Of a DNA stretch of 64,000 nucleotides, positions 34,665-45,200 are shown one piece after another. A program made the position numbers and the translations under genes. A model generated the notes under the pieces. That model did no database searches, was not told the origin of the DNA, and saw only the letters and a program-made list of their open reading frames with translations. Position 1 is the stretch's first letter; each line of letters begins with the position of its first letter. The stretch comes from Linum tenue (taxonomy: Eukaryota > Streptophyta > Magnoliopsida > Malpighiales > Linaceae): positions 64,543,676 to 64,607,675 of the forward strand of contig CAMGYJ010000006.1 in assembly GCA_946122785.1 (NCBI GenBank), read 5' to 3'.

Positions 34665-36800
34665 ATGGCGAAGCAGGTCAGCGAGGACCAGGTGGTGAAG
34701 TTCACGTTGGACGAAGTCCAATCGGTCAAGGCGCGAAGCTCACACACTCTGCTGGGTCGCGTGTTCACCACGGCACGGTGTTCGCCGGTTGAGCTTCGGG
34801 AAGCAGTAAACTCTCCATGGCAGTGTAAGGGCAGGATCAAGGTGCTCCAAGCTAAACACGGCTTGTTTGAGTTCGTCCTGCCCAATGAGGAATCAAAAAT
34901 TTGGGTACTCAAACGAACCCCTTGGGTGGTGAACGACAAGATTATACATCTCCGGCCGTGGACTCCGTCAGTGACACGGAAGACCTATGACGAGCTGGCC
35001 ATGGCACCGTTTAAAGTGCAACTGTGGGACGTCAAGGAGGATTGCTGCACGGCAAAATTTGGTCTGAAAGTTGGGGGACCCATGATTGGCCAGGTCCTCG
35101 AAGCTGGTGTTTACTCATGCCCGGAATCAGGGAACTACTTCATCAAGGTGAAAGCGATGATTGATTTCTCTAAATCATTGAGGTCGCAACTGCTGGCGTC
35201 CAGTGTGGAAACGGGAGGCTTCTGGGTGCGATTGAAATATGAACACCTCCCCTCCTTCTGCTTCCACTGCGGGAGGGTGGGACATTTTCAGAGAGATTGT
35301 ACGTTCGATCCCCCAAACCGCAATGAACGTTATGGGCCGCATATGATCACCAAGAAGCTGGGAACCCGTATTTATGATGCGGAGGATATATCCATCCCGT
35401 TCCAGGGAAACTCGAAGACTGTTTGGGTCAATAGCAATATTGAACGAGCCCCACAACACCACAATTTTTCTCACAAATTGGGCAAAGAAATATTGGTGGA
35501 AGGGGATACTCAGTATGGCAATAATAAGGTGGACCAAAGGACTCACAGTGAGGAGAACTCTGCTCCTATGATGAGGGGACAACAGGGATCCCCAAAGCGT
35601 AATATGAAAGGCTTTTTCATCCCACGATCGCCCAAAATGAAGCTGAAGGCCGTACATCGTCGGGCTAAAGGCCAGACGAACCAGGGCCAGGGCCGTGTTA
35701 AGCCCAGTCCTGCCAAGGCCCATGAAATGGGGAAGCTGAAACAAAGGGTGGGCCGTGTGGAACCCATTAATGCTGAGGCCCACGCGCTAGGAAAATTGAA
35801 ACAGAGGGGGGTCTGCCCAGGCCGTGTGGAGCCCATTAGCTCTGTGACTCATGAGTTGGGCCGGTCGAAGTTTTGGATGACAGGGCAGAGCTCTGAAACC
35901 GCGGAGAGAAGTGGGCCGCGCGGGTCGTCATCGGTACTCTCCAGCCCTCAAGGCCCAGTGGAGAGGGAAGGCCTCCCAGACGAAAATCGCGTTCGCCGGA
36001 GGAAACTTCTACTGGCAGATGAGTCGGAGGAAGAAGAGAGTGCTCTCTTCGCTTCCCTGCAGAGAAAAGATAGCCCAGCTGCTAGGGCTCTTGCTGGTGG
36101 CGATCGGGGCAGTCCACCTCCGGCGAAACAGGCTGGGGAGAAGAGCCAGAGCATCCGCCCGAGACCACGGCGGCTAGTTAAAGCTTCGGTGCGGCGGGGT
36201 TGTGATGATGATGCTGTGGAGGGGAAACAGAAAGAGAAAGCTGGCGACTTGAAGGCTCAGCGTACACCAAAGAAGAAGAACCATTCGGCTGGAATTGACA
36301 AGGGGACTTGGGTAGAGGTCCCGGTGCAGCTGGCCGAGAGCTTTGAACCTCCCTCGACTAAGAATGGGGCGAATTCAGAGGGAGGGGAGATGAAGGGTTC
36401 TAGGGAGTTGAGTTCGGATGAAGATGACAATCACTTTGAGATCAAGAGCCGTAAGCCCAAACCGAATATTGGCCATGTCCAGCAGGTTGTTCGAGCATTT
36501 GAATCGGGGATGAATTTTGAGAAATCACCATCCCCTAAGCTGCCGAATGATGTGCCTAAAGCTATTGGTGGCGATCTCAGTGAAGAGCAAAGTGAGAGTC
36601 CGAATGAGGAACTGGGAGAATTGAATGAGTATGGGTCGAATCTTGAGACCCTGCAAATCAATGAAAGAAAAAGATCTTTTCAGAAAGTGGAAGGGGAGGA
36701 AATCAACCTCCCTACGCCTAAACGTCAGTTTGTGGAAGATAGAGATGGTGCTGCTACGGTGGAGGAAACCAGCCTAAAGTGGTCCCAGCAGGATCAATGA
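34665..36800 (+). CDS. LINE ORF1 protein (DUF4283-like, CCHC zinc knuckle)
   Basis: An RNA-binding-type ORF1 product of 711 aa, presumably coating LINE RNA. I chose the ATG at 34665 (MAKQVSEDQVVKFTLDEVQ) because the DUF4283-like domain starts about 20 residues on. The same frame stays open upstream to 33432, which would give 1,122 aa. The globular region covers residues 15-190, with KYEHLPSFCFHCGRVGHF carrying the start of a CX2CX4HX4C knuckle near residue 200. The remainder is low-complexity, rich in Lys, Pro, Glu and Ser, with repeated GRVEPI..EAH-type units near residues 340-400. Its TGA overlaps the ORF2 ATG in a 4-base ATGA. Confidence 0.88.
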   Translation: MAKQVSEDQVVKFTLDEVQSVKARSSHTLLGRVFTTARCSPVELREAVNSPWQCKGRIKVLQAKHGLFEFVLPNEESKIWVLKRTPWVVNDKIIHLRPWTPSVTRKTYDELAMAPFKVQLWDVKEDCCTAKFGLKVGGPMIGQVLEAGVYSCPESGNYFIKVKAMIDFSKSLRSQLLASSVETGGFWVRLKYEHLPSFCFHCGRVGHFQRDCTFDPPNRNERYGPHMITKKLGTRIYDAEDISIPFQGNSKTVWVNSNIERAPQHHNFSHKLGKEILVEGDTQYGNNKVDQRTHSEENSAPMMRGQQGSPKRNMKGFFIPRSPKMKLKAVHRRAKGQTNQGQGRVKPSPAKAHEMGKLKQRVGRVEPINAEAHALGKLKQRGVCPGRVEPISSVTHELGRSKFWMTGQSSETAERSGPRGSSSVLSSPQGPVEREGLPDENRVRRRKLLLADESEEEESALFASLQRKDSPAARALAGGDRGSPPPAKQAGEKSQSIRPRPRRLVKASVRRGCDDDAVEGKQKEKAGDLKAQRTPKKKNHSAGIDKGTWVEVPVQLAESFEPPSTKNGANSEGGEMKGSRELSSDEDDNHFEIKSRKPKPNIGHVQQVVRAFESGMNFEKSPSPKLPNDVPKAIGGDLSEEQSESPNEELGELNEYGSNLETLQINERKRSFQKVEGEEINLPTPKRQFVEDRDGAATVEETSLKWSQQDQ

Positions 36801-39800
36801 GGCTTTTGGCCTGGAATGTGAGAGGTATTGGACCAACCCTCACATTCCGTACTGCTCTTGGTTTAATTCAGTCGAATAATCCGGATCTTGTTTTCTTTTC
36901 TGAAACAAGAGCGCGTCGAAAAGTAGTCTCCCGTCGTCTTCGGGCTTTAGGTTTTGAGTCTTCGAATTCTTTCTTTGTCGATGCCATTGAGGCATCTGGT
37001 GGTCTTGTTGTTGCTTGGTCCCCCGGAGTGGTTGCTTCGGTGTTTTTTCAGTCGGATTTTTGTATTGGTATTGAAGTTAATGAAAGGGATTTTTCCTATG
37101 TTGTGTTTGGTGTTTATTTGAGTTGTAATGCTTCTCTTAGAGCTACTCAATTGGCCCACCTCCGGGATATCTGTGCCTCCACCCATTTTCCTTTTGTGGT
37201 TATTGGGGATTTCAATACCACTTTGCACGCTCATGAAAAAGATGGGGGTAATGCCTGGAGTATTGCACCCTCAATTAGTCTCCGAGAGTTTATCACAGAC
37301 CTGGGGCTCCATGATCCCGGGTATCAAGGAGATAGCTTCACCTGGACAAATAAGCGAATTGGCAATGCTTGTATTCGTGAACGCCTTGATAGGGCCCTCT
37401 GCTCTCAGTCCTGGATTGATCAATTTCCTGATACTCTGGTCAAGCATTGTACTGACCTTGGCTCGGATCATCGGGCTCTGCTCCTTGCAGACAAACCCTT
37501 TGTCCGTCAGTGTCGACCTTTGTTCAGGTTTGATGCCAGGTGGGCGGAGAACCCAGAAGTGAAGGCTATGGTACATTATGTTTGGCAAGAACAAATCTCG
37601 GGTAACCCGATGTTTCAGCTCTGGGAAAGACTCAAGCGGGTGAGACACCTCCTTTATGATTGGAGCAGGGCTGGGACAACCAATTCTCTTCGTAATATCA
37701 AGACTCTCCAGGTCGAGATTGAGCACATCAAATCTCAGCACCCCATTGATTGGGAGGAGGTCAAGAGTTTAGAATCTGATCTGGCTCGCCAATGGGAAGC
37801 AGAGGAGGAATACTGGCAACAGAAGTCGAGAGTTCATTGGCTGAAGAAAGGTGACAAAAACACCTCTTATTTCCACACTGTCACGAGAACGCGTCGAAAA
37901 CGCAACCATGTGGCTGGGCTCTACAATGCGAATAGTGAGTGGGTTACTGAGGAGAAAGGAAAGGCAGAGATTGCCTGCCAATTTTATCAACACCTATTCT
38001 CCTCGGAGAACCAAGTGCTGAATATGACGGAGAGGGTGGCAGAACTTCCTATTGCTCGTAATGTAACTCAGGAGATGAATGATATGCTTACGGCAGAGGT
38101 TCTGCCTCAGGAGGTGCGTACAACTGTGTTTAAAATGGGCTCCAAACAGGCCCCTGGGTCGGACGGATTTACGGGGAAATTTTTCAAAGCCTATTGGGAT
38201 ATTGTCGGCGACTCGGTGATTGAGGCTGTTTGCTCTTTCTTTGCTACGGGCAAAATGCTTCGGAGCTTCAATCACACGTGGATTACGTTGATCCCCAAGG
38301 TAGACAATGTGGAGAATATGAGACAATTGCGGCCCATCAGTTTGTGCCAATTTGTGTACAAGATAATTACGAAGATAATGACTGCTAGGCTTGCCGATAT
38401 TCTTCCGCGAATTATTTCGGCTGGACAAAATGCTTTCATTCGCGAAAGACAAATCATTGAAAACATCCTGATTGGTCACGAATTGATGCACTATTTGAAA
38501 ATCAAGACTCGTGGTAAGAAAGGGTACATGGCTCTGAAGGTTGACATGGAAAAGGCCTATGACAGAGTTGAATGGCCCTTCTTGCTTGCAGTTCTTGACA
38601 AAATGGGGTTCAACTCAGTTTGGATCGGATGGATCCATGAATGTCTTCGATCCACCTCGTTCTCGGTCTTAATGAATGGGTCCCCTTCGGGTTTCTTCTC
38701 GCCCTCCCGAGGGCTCCGACAAGGGGATCCCCTGTCTCCTCTGCTGTTTGTGCTTTGTACGGAAGGATTTGCTGCTATTCTTCGGAAAGCAATTGCGGAT
38801 AAGAGGTTGGAAGGAGTGAAAGTTGCTCCGCGAGCCCCTCGGATTTCTCATTTATTCTTTGCGGATGATTCTTATTTGTTCCTGCGAGGAAATCTCCAGG
38901 AGTGTGAGAATTTGATCGAGGTTTTAAATGAGTATGAGGAGTTGAGCGGCCAGCGGGTTAACCTGGATAAATCTGCGGTTTGCTTTAGTAAAAACATTAT
39001 CCCAGCAGATCAGGAGTTTCTGGCCGCAATTTTGGGGGTGGGAGCGGTCGGGGTTCAGGATAAATACTTGGGACTCCCGACCCTGATTGCTCGGTCTAAG
39101 ATGGCTACCTTCCGTTACCTGGAGGAGAAATTGCTGGAAAAGCTACAAGGGTGGAAGCAACGCACGTTGTCTTTGGCAGCTAAAGAGACTCTGATCAAAT
39201 CGGTGGCTCTGGCGTTGCCTCTGCATGTCATGTCTTGTTTCCGGATGCCCTTATCGCTTTGTCGGCTCCTTGATAAGCACATTGCGCGGTTCTGGTGGGG
39301 TGCGACGGAGGGCCATTCAAGGATCCATTGGATGTCCTGGCGAAATATGTGCAGAAGCAAGCATGAAGGGGGTTTGGGGTTCCGGCGCTTTGAACAATTT
39401 AATCAGGCTCTTTTGGCTAAAATTGGCTGGCGAATTATCCAGGAACCTCAATCCTTGCTGGCCCAAGTTTATAAAGGGAAATACTTTCCTAGGGGAACGT
39501 TTCTCCAAGCTCAAGCGCGCTCGCGTCCTTCCTGGGGGTGGCAGAGTGTTCTTTATGGGAGGCAGCTGCTTGAGCAAGGGCTTCGTTGGCAAGTTGGCAA
39601 TGGCGAATCAGCACCTCTTCTATCCTCAAATTGGATTCCTCACTTGCATCCTGATAGGCCTGTCTACAACCCTCAGGTGCTCCCGGCTGGTGGTGAACCG
39701 GTGGTGGCGGAGGTCCTAGTTCCGGAAAGAGGAGGATGGTGTGAGACCAAGCTGAGGCAGTGGTTTGATCCCCCAACCTGTCGTTTGATTCAGTCGATTC

Positions 39801-40888
39801 CTCTGCCTCGTCGGAACATGGAGGATAAGCTTATTTGGCACTGCACGTCGGATGGGGAATTTTCGGTGAAATCTGCTTATCACCTTGCGGTGGATTTGGA
39901 TAGAAGGAATGGGCGATGGAAAGCTTCGGCTAGTTGGATGGATAAGACTAGCTGGGTCTGGCTGTGGGAGGCAAACCTTCCCCCGAAGTTAAAGGTGTTT
40001 GTTTGGCAGATTTTAAATCGTATCCTACCTACCACGGAGGACCTCATTGAGAAAAGTGTTCCTGTCCTTCCACGCTGTCCAGTTTGCTGGGAAGCAAAGG
40101 AGACTATGGAACATCTCTTCCTGGAGTGTCCTGTGGCCAGGGCTTTATGGGATTTAGCTGGGTTAGAGCATGTTGGGCAAGGGTTGCCGCGGCATACCTT
40201 TCCCTTGTTTCTCAAACGGGTGTTTGCCTTACTTCGCCACCCTCCGATGATCATGGCTGTGGTTGCAATTCTGTGGCGAATTTGGAAGTCGCGTAATTGG
40301 GTTGTCTTTGAAGGCAAGCAGTTTGGCTTCCCGGCCTTGATGCGCCAATGGCAACAGCAATGTGAGGAATGGGCGCGGGTGCCAGTAGACAGGGGTGAGG
40401 GTCTTCGTCCCAATCCCCTTCTTCCGGTTCAGGGGGATGATTCCATGATGGTTTGTATGTGGGATGGGGCAACGAAGGCTGGGTCTCATTCGGCTGGTGG
40501 AATGGTGCTTCTTGATTCTTATGGGGAGGTTCTTCGAGCCCAGGGTATGCAGTTTGGAGTCATTGACGATCCGTTGGTGGTGGAAGCGCTTGTTCTCCGC
40601 GAAGCAGTCTTGTGGTGTGTTGCCCAGGGTTTCCAGGAGGTGAGGTTTGAGGGTGATGCCAAGGTCATTATTGACAAGATCAACCAAGCGGCCACTGGGG
40701 ATAGTAGGATTGGGATGGTGTTGGAAGAAATTCGGGAGTATATGGTGCTTAATCCGGGGTTTAGGTTGCGCTTTGTAGGACGGAGGAACAATAGGGTAGC
40801 CCATGTTGTGGCTAGAAAGGCCCTTGCTTTGTACCCGTCTACGTGTCGCTTTTTTAACTTTCAGACCTGGCTTTGTTCCAGGATGTAA
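36797..40888 (+). CDS. LINE ORF2 protein: AP-endonuclease, reverse transcriptase, zf-RVT, RNase H
   Basis: The polyprotein nicks target DNA and reverse-transcribes LINE RNA. It is 1,363 aa from the ATG at 36797 (MRLLAWNVRGIG); an in-frame ATG 18 nt upstream at 36779 is also possible. The EEP endonuclease occupies residues 1-230, with GDFN near 138 and SDHRALL near 223. Reverse transcriptase runs about 450-740, with MEKAYDRVEWPF, RQGDPLSPLLF and catalytic FADDSYLF near 688-695. zf-RVT CPVCWEAKETMEHLFLEC is near 1094. RNase H of the plant LINE kind starts at MWDGATKAGSH near 1220 and continues through VRFEGDAKVIIDKI. There are no stops or frameshifts and all catalytic motifs are visible, so it may be competent. 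Confidence 0.95.
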   Translation: MRLLAWNVRGIGPTLTFRTALGLIQSNNPDLVFFSETRARRKVVSRRLRALGFESSNSFFVDAIEASGGLVVAWSPGVVASVFFQSDFCIGIEVNERDFSYVVFGVYLSCNASLRATQLAHLRDICASTHFPFVVIGDFNTTLHAHEKDGGNAWSIAPSISLREFITDLGLHDPGYQGDSFTWTNKRIGNACIRERLDRALCSQSWIDQFPDTLVKHCTDLGSDHRALLLADKPFVRQCRPLFRFDARWAENPEVKAMVHYVWQEQISGNPMFQLWERLKRVRHLLYDWSRAGTTNSLRNIKTLQVEIEHIKSQHPIDWEEVKSLESDLARQWEAEEEYWQQKSRVHWLKKGDKNTSYFHTVTRTRRKRNHVAGLYNANSEWVTEEKGKAEIACQFYQHLFSSENQVLNMTERVAELPIARNVTQEMNDMLTAEVLPQEVRTTVFKMGSKQAPGSDGFTGKFFKAYWDIVGDSVIEAVCSFFATGKMLRSFNHTWITLIPKVDNVENMRQLRPISLCQFVYKIITKIMTARLADILPRIISAGQNAFIRERQIIENILIGHELMHYLKIKTRGKKGYMALKVDMEKAYDRVEWPFLLAVLDKMGFNSVWIGWIHECLRSTSFSVLMNGSPSGFFSPSRGLRQGDPLSPLLFVLCTEGFAAILRKAIADKRLEGVKVAPRAPRISHLFFADDSYLFLRGNLQECENLIEVLNEYEELSGQRVNLDKSAVCFSKNIIPADQEFLAAILGVGAVGVQDKYLGLPTLIARSKMATFRYLEEKLLEKLQGWKQRTLSLAAKETLIKSVALALPLHVMSCFRMPLSLCRLLDKHIARFWWGATEGHSRIHWMSWRNMCRSKHEGGLGFRRFEQFNQALLAKIGWRIIQEPQSLLAQVYKGKYFPRGTFLQAQARSRPSWGWQSVLYGRQLLEQGLRWQVGNGESAPLLSSNWIPHLHPDRPVYNPQVLPAGGEPVVAEVLVPERGGWCETKLRQWFDPPTCRLIQSIPLPRRNMEDKLIWHCTSDGEFSVKSAYHLAVDLDRRNGRWKASASWMDKTSWVWLWEANLPPKLKVFVWQILNRILPTTEDLIEKSVPVLPRCPVCWEAKETMEHLFLECPVARALWDLAGLEHVGQGLPRHTFPLFLKRVFALLRHPPMIMAVVAILWRIWKSRNWVVFEGKQFGFPALMRQWQQQCEEWARVPVDRGEGLRPNPLLPVQGDDSMMVCMWDGATKAGSHSAGGMVLLDSYGEVLRAQGMQFGVIDDPLVVEALVLREAVLWCVAQGFQEVRFEGDAKVIIDKINQAATGDSRIGMVLEEIREYMVLNPGFRLRFVGRRNNRVAHVVARKALALYPSTCRFFNFQTWLCSRM

Positions 40889-40927
40889 TGCTATCTCTTG
40901 TGAATCAATATATGATTATCTTTTGTC

Positions 40928-40954
<27 letters not shown>

Positions 40955-40958
<4 letters not shown>

Positions 40959-41121
40959 CAACTCCTCAACTTTCCTCTTTTGCTAATTTGCCCGAATTGA
41001 TAGAATGAGTGGCTAAGATGATCAATTATTGCAAAGATGAGGTGGAAATGAGAAGAAATTATGTTTTTATTTATTTTAAATAAAAGTGATAATAAGGTGG
41101 AAATGAGATGTCAATTTTTAA
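40955..41121. other. remnant of outer Mutator element interior
   Basis: Short AT-rich spacer between the LINE tail and the inner Mutator element. It contains the twice-occurring ggtggaaatgaga motif (41041 and 41096). No gene. Confidence 0.4.
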
Positions 41122-41399
41122 TTTTCTTATGGCTAAATTACACATTTGGTCACTCAAATTACATAAACATTTCACGTTTGCCACCCAAATTAATTTTCTT
41201 TCAATCTAACCACTCACTTTACGAAACGTTTCACCGTTGGTCACCCTCCGTCAGTCTCCGTCAGACTCCGTTAACGCCGTCAGATTTTTGATGACGTGGC
41301 AAACGGAAGTGTTGATTGGGCTGACAGAGAGGCTAAAAAAGACGGCTTTGACTGCCTAGTCAGCCACATACCCGACCCAGCAATTTAATTGACCCATTT

Positions 41400-42274
41400 T
41401 TTTTTTTTATTTTCATTTTTATTTTATTTTTATTGAAAAAAGCTTTACTTTTTGGACCGAAAAAAAAAACTTTACTTTTAGTGTGAAAACTGAAAACGAC
41501 CGGGAAGTAAAAGGAAGGGGTTTTTTCACTTCTCTTCTTCTTCTTCGTATCTCTTCGCATTCTCTTCTCCTCTTCTCTGTGTTTTTCTTCCGAGGAGGCG
41601 ACTTCGATCTCGATCAGGGGAGAAGGGGAGACGCCGGTCGGACAGGTCCGACTAGGCCAGAGAAAGGATTTTCCGGCCAGGGGAGGTGGAGGTAAGGCCG
41701 CCGCAGTGGAGGCGCTCGATCGGGCGGCGGTGCAGCAGCCACGACGACGATCCGGAACTACATACGCGATTCCCCGATTCCCCTCCTCACGCGGCCGGCG
41801 AGAATCTACATAGCCACCGCCGATTCCCCTCCTCTCTCTCTCTCTCTCATTCCCCGCGGTCAACGCTGCTACTCCCAACCGCTGCCGCCGACGACTTCTA
41901 CTTCATCTGCAATAACAACGACCCCAGAGGCTTGAAGAGGTACGTTTTGAATTTTAACCTTCTCCATCCTTTTCGTTCCTTTCTTCCTTTACTCTTCTTA
42001 TCGTACCCAATTTGTTTTACTGAAACCCTAAAAATTTCCCAATATGAAATCGACAGAAACCCTTAACCTTACCTTCTGATTCGCTTTGTGGTGGTTGCTC
42101 GACAAGACGCAAAGGTGCTTTTGGGGCAGACACAAAGGTACTTGCTGTTTTTGGCCCTTTTTATGATAGTCATGCGAAGTGTTGAAAGGGGAAAAGTTAG
42201 AAAATGATAAAAGTTCTTGACTGTGGGGATTTTGCTGTCGTTTTCCAGGTTGTTTGTCACGTTTGGCGAGCAAT
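41400..42274 (+). other. leader and upstream region of the transposase gene
   Basis: Sequence between the left terminal repeat and the transposase ATG, pyrimidine-rich at 41530-41600 and with ctctctctct at 41832-41848. It probably contains promoter and 5' UTR. A possible leader exon ends at cttgaagag|gtacg near 41940. No protein-coding evidence. Confidence 0.4.
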
Positions 42275-45200
42275 ATGGGGGGACATGTGCGGCAACCAGA
42301 TGCTCCCATCCCTAAATATCGTAAGTGTAGTCACTTTCTCATCTTTATGCCAAAAAACGTGTGTATAGTAGTTGTTTATTAGGTTGACAACAACATAGTG
42401 TATGCTATTTCAATAGAAAATTATTTCTTTTGTCTTTAGTCCATTGTCAGTTGGTCTTTATGGTGAACATAGGTAGTTAACATGCTGGTGGATGGCCTTT
42501 ATTGCTAGTACATACTACTGCTTGGAGGCATGATTCTTTTTTCTGACCTTTTTCTTTTTCTTTTTCAAATAAATAGGTGATTGTAGTGGAGAATTCAGCT
42601 TTGAAGTTCATGTTGATTATCAAATCAAAAAGAAGAGAGGGAAGCATTTTATGCAGGATGAGACTATTGTGTACTATGACCACGCTGATATCGATCTGCT
42701 CTCCATTCTGGACTTGGTAGACATCTACAAGGAGTGTGGTGGGAAGATTCCGAAACCAAAGTTTTATTGGAAAGCTCCCCTTGATGAATCAATGACAGAT
42801 ATTACCAGAGATGAAGACTTATTGGAAATGGCCGGAGCAGCTAATGAACCTCCCAGAATCATTGAACTTTATGCTATGGCTGAGCATGAAGTTCTGGAGT
42901 TTATGGATAGTGATGATGAAGAAGATGCAACTCCACTTGCAGAAAAGGAAGTAACAGTACGCGAGGATGGAGATAGTGACAATGATTATGAAGGAGAGGA
43001 TGAAGATAGTGACTTTGAGGGCGATTCTGAGTCGGATATTAGCATTCGTGATGATATAAACTATGAGAAGAATGTGAATTTCGACGTAGAGGCTGATATG
43101 GGGATGTTTGGTGGAGGAGATGACGGCCTTGGTGATGCAGAAGTGGACGAGGAGTCTGATCCTGTAGACTCAGATGATCGTAGATCTATCCATAGTTCGG
43201 ATTCCGAATCTGATGCTACAATTGTTCCTGATTTCCGGGTGGACCGAGACATGGAGAAGCCAACCTTTGCTATTTCTCAAAAATTCAGCAGCTTTGGTGT
43301 GTTGAAGGATGCACTCAAGCAATATTCTTTCATTGAGAAACGACCAATATTATTCAAACGAAGTGATGGTAAGAGGCTGCAAGTGATGTGCGAGGCACCA
43401 TGTGATTGGTACATATGGGCATCCAAGTTGAGAGATGAAGATGCTGTGAAGATCACTAGGTGCAAACTTGAGCACACAGCAGATTGCACCTTAACCTTCA
43501 ACAATAGGTTTGCCACATACAAGTTCTTGGGGGATAAAATGACTAAGAAGGTGGCAGCAGATCACAGTATGAGTAAGAAATTGTTGAAGCAAATTGTGAA
43601 GGAAGATTATAGGGAGGAGATTGGGGATATGAAGGCATGGAGAATCAAGAAGACAGCAATTGAGAAGGTCCGTGGTTCTATTAGGGACCAATACAAAAGC
43701 TTATATCATTATGCTGCAGAGTTGAGGAGGAGCAACCCAAACTCCACTGTTGTAGTTGAGCAACGAGAACAAGTGTTCAATCGCATGTATGTATGCTTTG
43801 AGGCATCAATGAAAGGTTTTAGAGCAGGCTGCAGGCAAGTCATATGCATCGATGGATGCTTCCTCAAGCATGATTATGGTGGCCAGCTGCTATCTGCCGT
43901 TGGTATTGATGCGAACGAGCAATATTTTCCCATCGCATTTGCTCATGTTGAGGTGGAGAACAAGGATAATTGGCTTTGGTTCCTGGAGCTTTTGGGAACC
44001 GATTTGCATATTAATGATAATCCTGGATGGACATTCATTTCTGACAAGCAAAAGGTGCATTTTTTACTCATTCTTGCTGCCTTAAATTTATTTGCTGCTG
44101 CTGTAAATTATTTTTTTTTTTTTGTTGACAAGCTGTTGTAAAATAAACATTGGTGTTAACCTTTGCTGTAATTTTCATTCTGAAGGGTCTAATGCCAGCA
44201 CTAGATGAGGTGTTTCCCTCTAGTGAGAAGCGTCATTGTACCAGGCATCTTGTGACCAATCTAAGTGCTGCATGTGGATCATCAGCGAGGGTTAAGGAGC
44301 TATTCTGGGAAGCAGCTAGAGCCACCACTGTCTCTGAATTTCAAGTTGCTATGAGAAGCCTGTCGGATTACAACAAGCCCTCTTATGATTGGCTTGTTGA
44401 CAAGCCATACTAGGGGTGGGCATTGGGTGGGTCGGGTGGATTTTGACCATAAAATGCACCCACCCGCGCTTAAACGGATTGATAATTTTTAACCCACCGC
44501 CCACCCACATTTAGTCTCGGGTTGGGTCGGGCGGATGGTGGATGATGCGGGTGGTTTTGTGGGTTCACCCACATCACAATTTATATAATATAAAGGAGTC
44601 AACTTGACATGATAATAGGTGAAGAGAATCATCGAGGGAAACCAGAAGTTGAAATAGGGCGAAAAATGTCGAATTAGTTCTTAAATTGGATAGAAATTCT
44701 ATTATGAAAGAGTTTTCTACATATTGAGACGATTATTAGGTGCAAGGAACTAAGGAAAATAATTCCACAAAGGAAAGAGCGTTGATCTAGGCACAAGAAT
44801 TAGAGGAAAAAGTAAAGGGAAGAAGAGGGGATCTCTATTTGGAAGGCTGGCTTTGAGGTTAAAACTCCAGGAGCAGTCCGAGTTTATATCTAACGTCTCC
44901 ACTCTCCTCTCTCTAGCGCCAACGACTTTGATTTTTTGCTGTTGGGTTGAGCGGGTCACCCGCACACTCACCCACAACCCACCCACCACCCGGCGGATGG
45001 CTCCCAGCGCAACCCGTCACCCACCCACAGACCCACCTACTTAACGAAATTCGGGTCAAATGCGGGTGGGTCGGCCCAAACCCGCGGATGATCCGCCCGC
45101 ATGCCCAGCCCTAAGCCATACTACCATTGGTCCAGGTCGCATTTTCAGTGTCTCGTTTTAACAGATATGGACACGAACAACCTGGTTGAGAGCTGGAATA

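Larger units (their letters stand above)
33100..40954 (+). mobile_element. L1-type LINE with intact ORF1 and ORF2
   Basis: Complete-looking non-LTR retrotransposon of the plant L1 clade: leader, ORF1 with DUF4283-like and CCHC regions, ORF2 with endonuclease, reverse transcriptase, zf-RVT and RNase H, and a 27-A tail at 40928-40954. The 5' boundary is uncertain; it lies somewhere between the end of the captured gene fragment (about 33060-33100) and the TATA-like tatttaaac at 34386. I found no target duplication matching the sequence after the tail. Both reading frames are undamaged, so this is a young copy. Confidence 0.85.

Noticed and set aside
36947..40804. Numerous minus-strand open frames across LINE ORF2
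   Set aside because: Antisense shadows of a 1,363-codon coding frame. Their compositions show no independent signal.
40928..40975. Target duplication for the intact LINE
   Set aside because: I looked for the post-tail sequence tctgcaactcctcaac upstream of ORF1 and found only partial resemblance (ctctgcttcctct near 33407), not enough to call.
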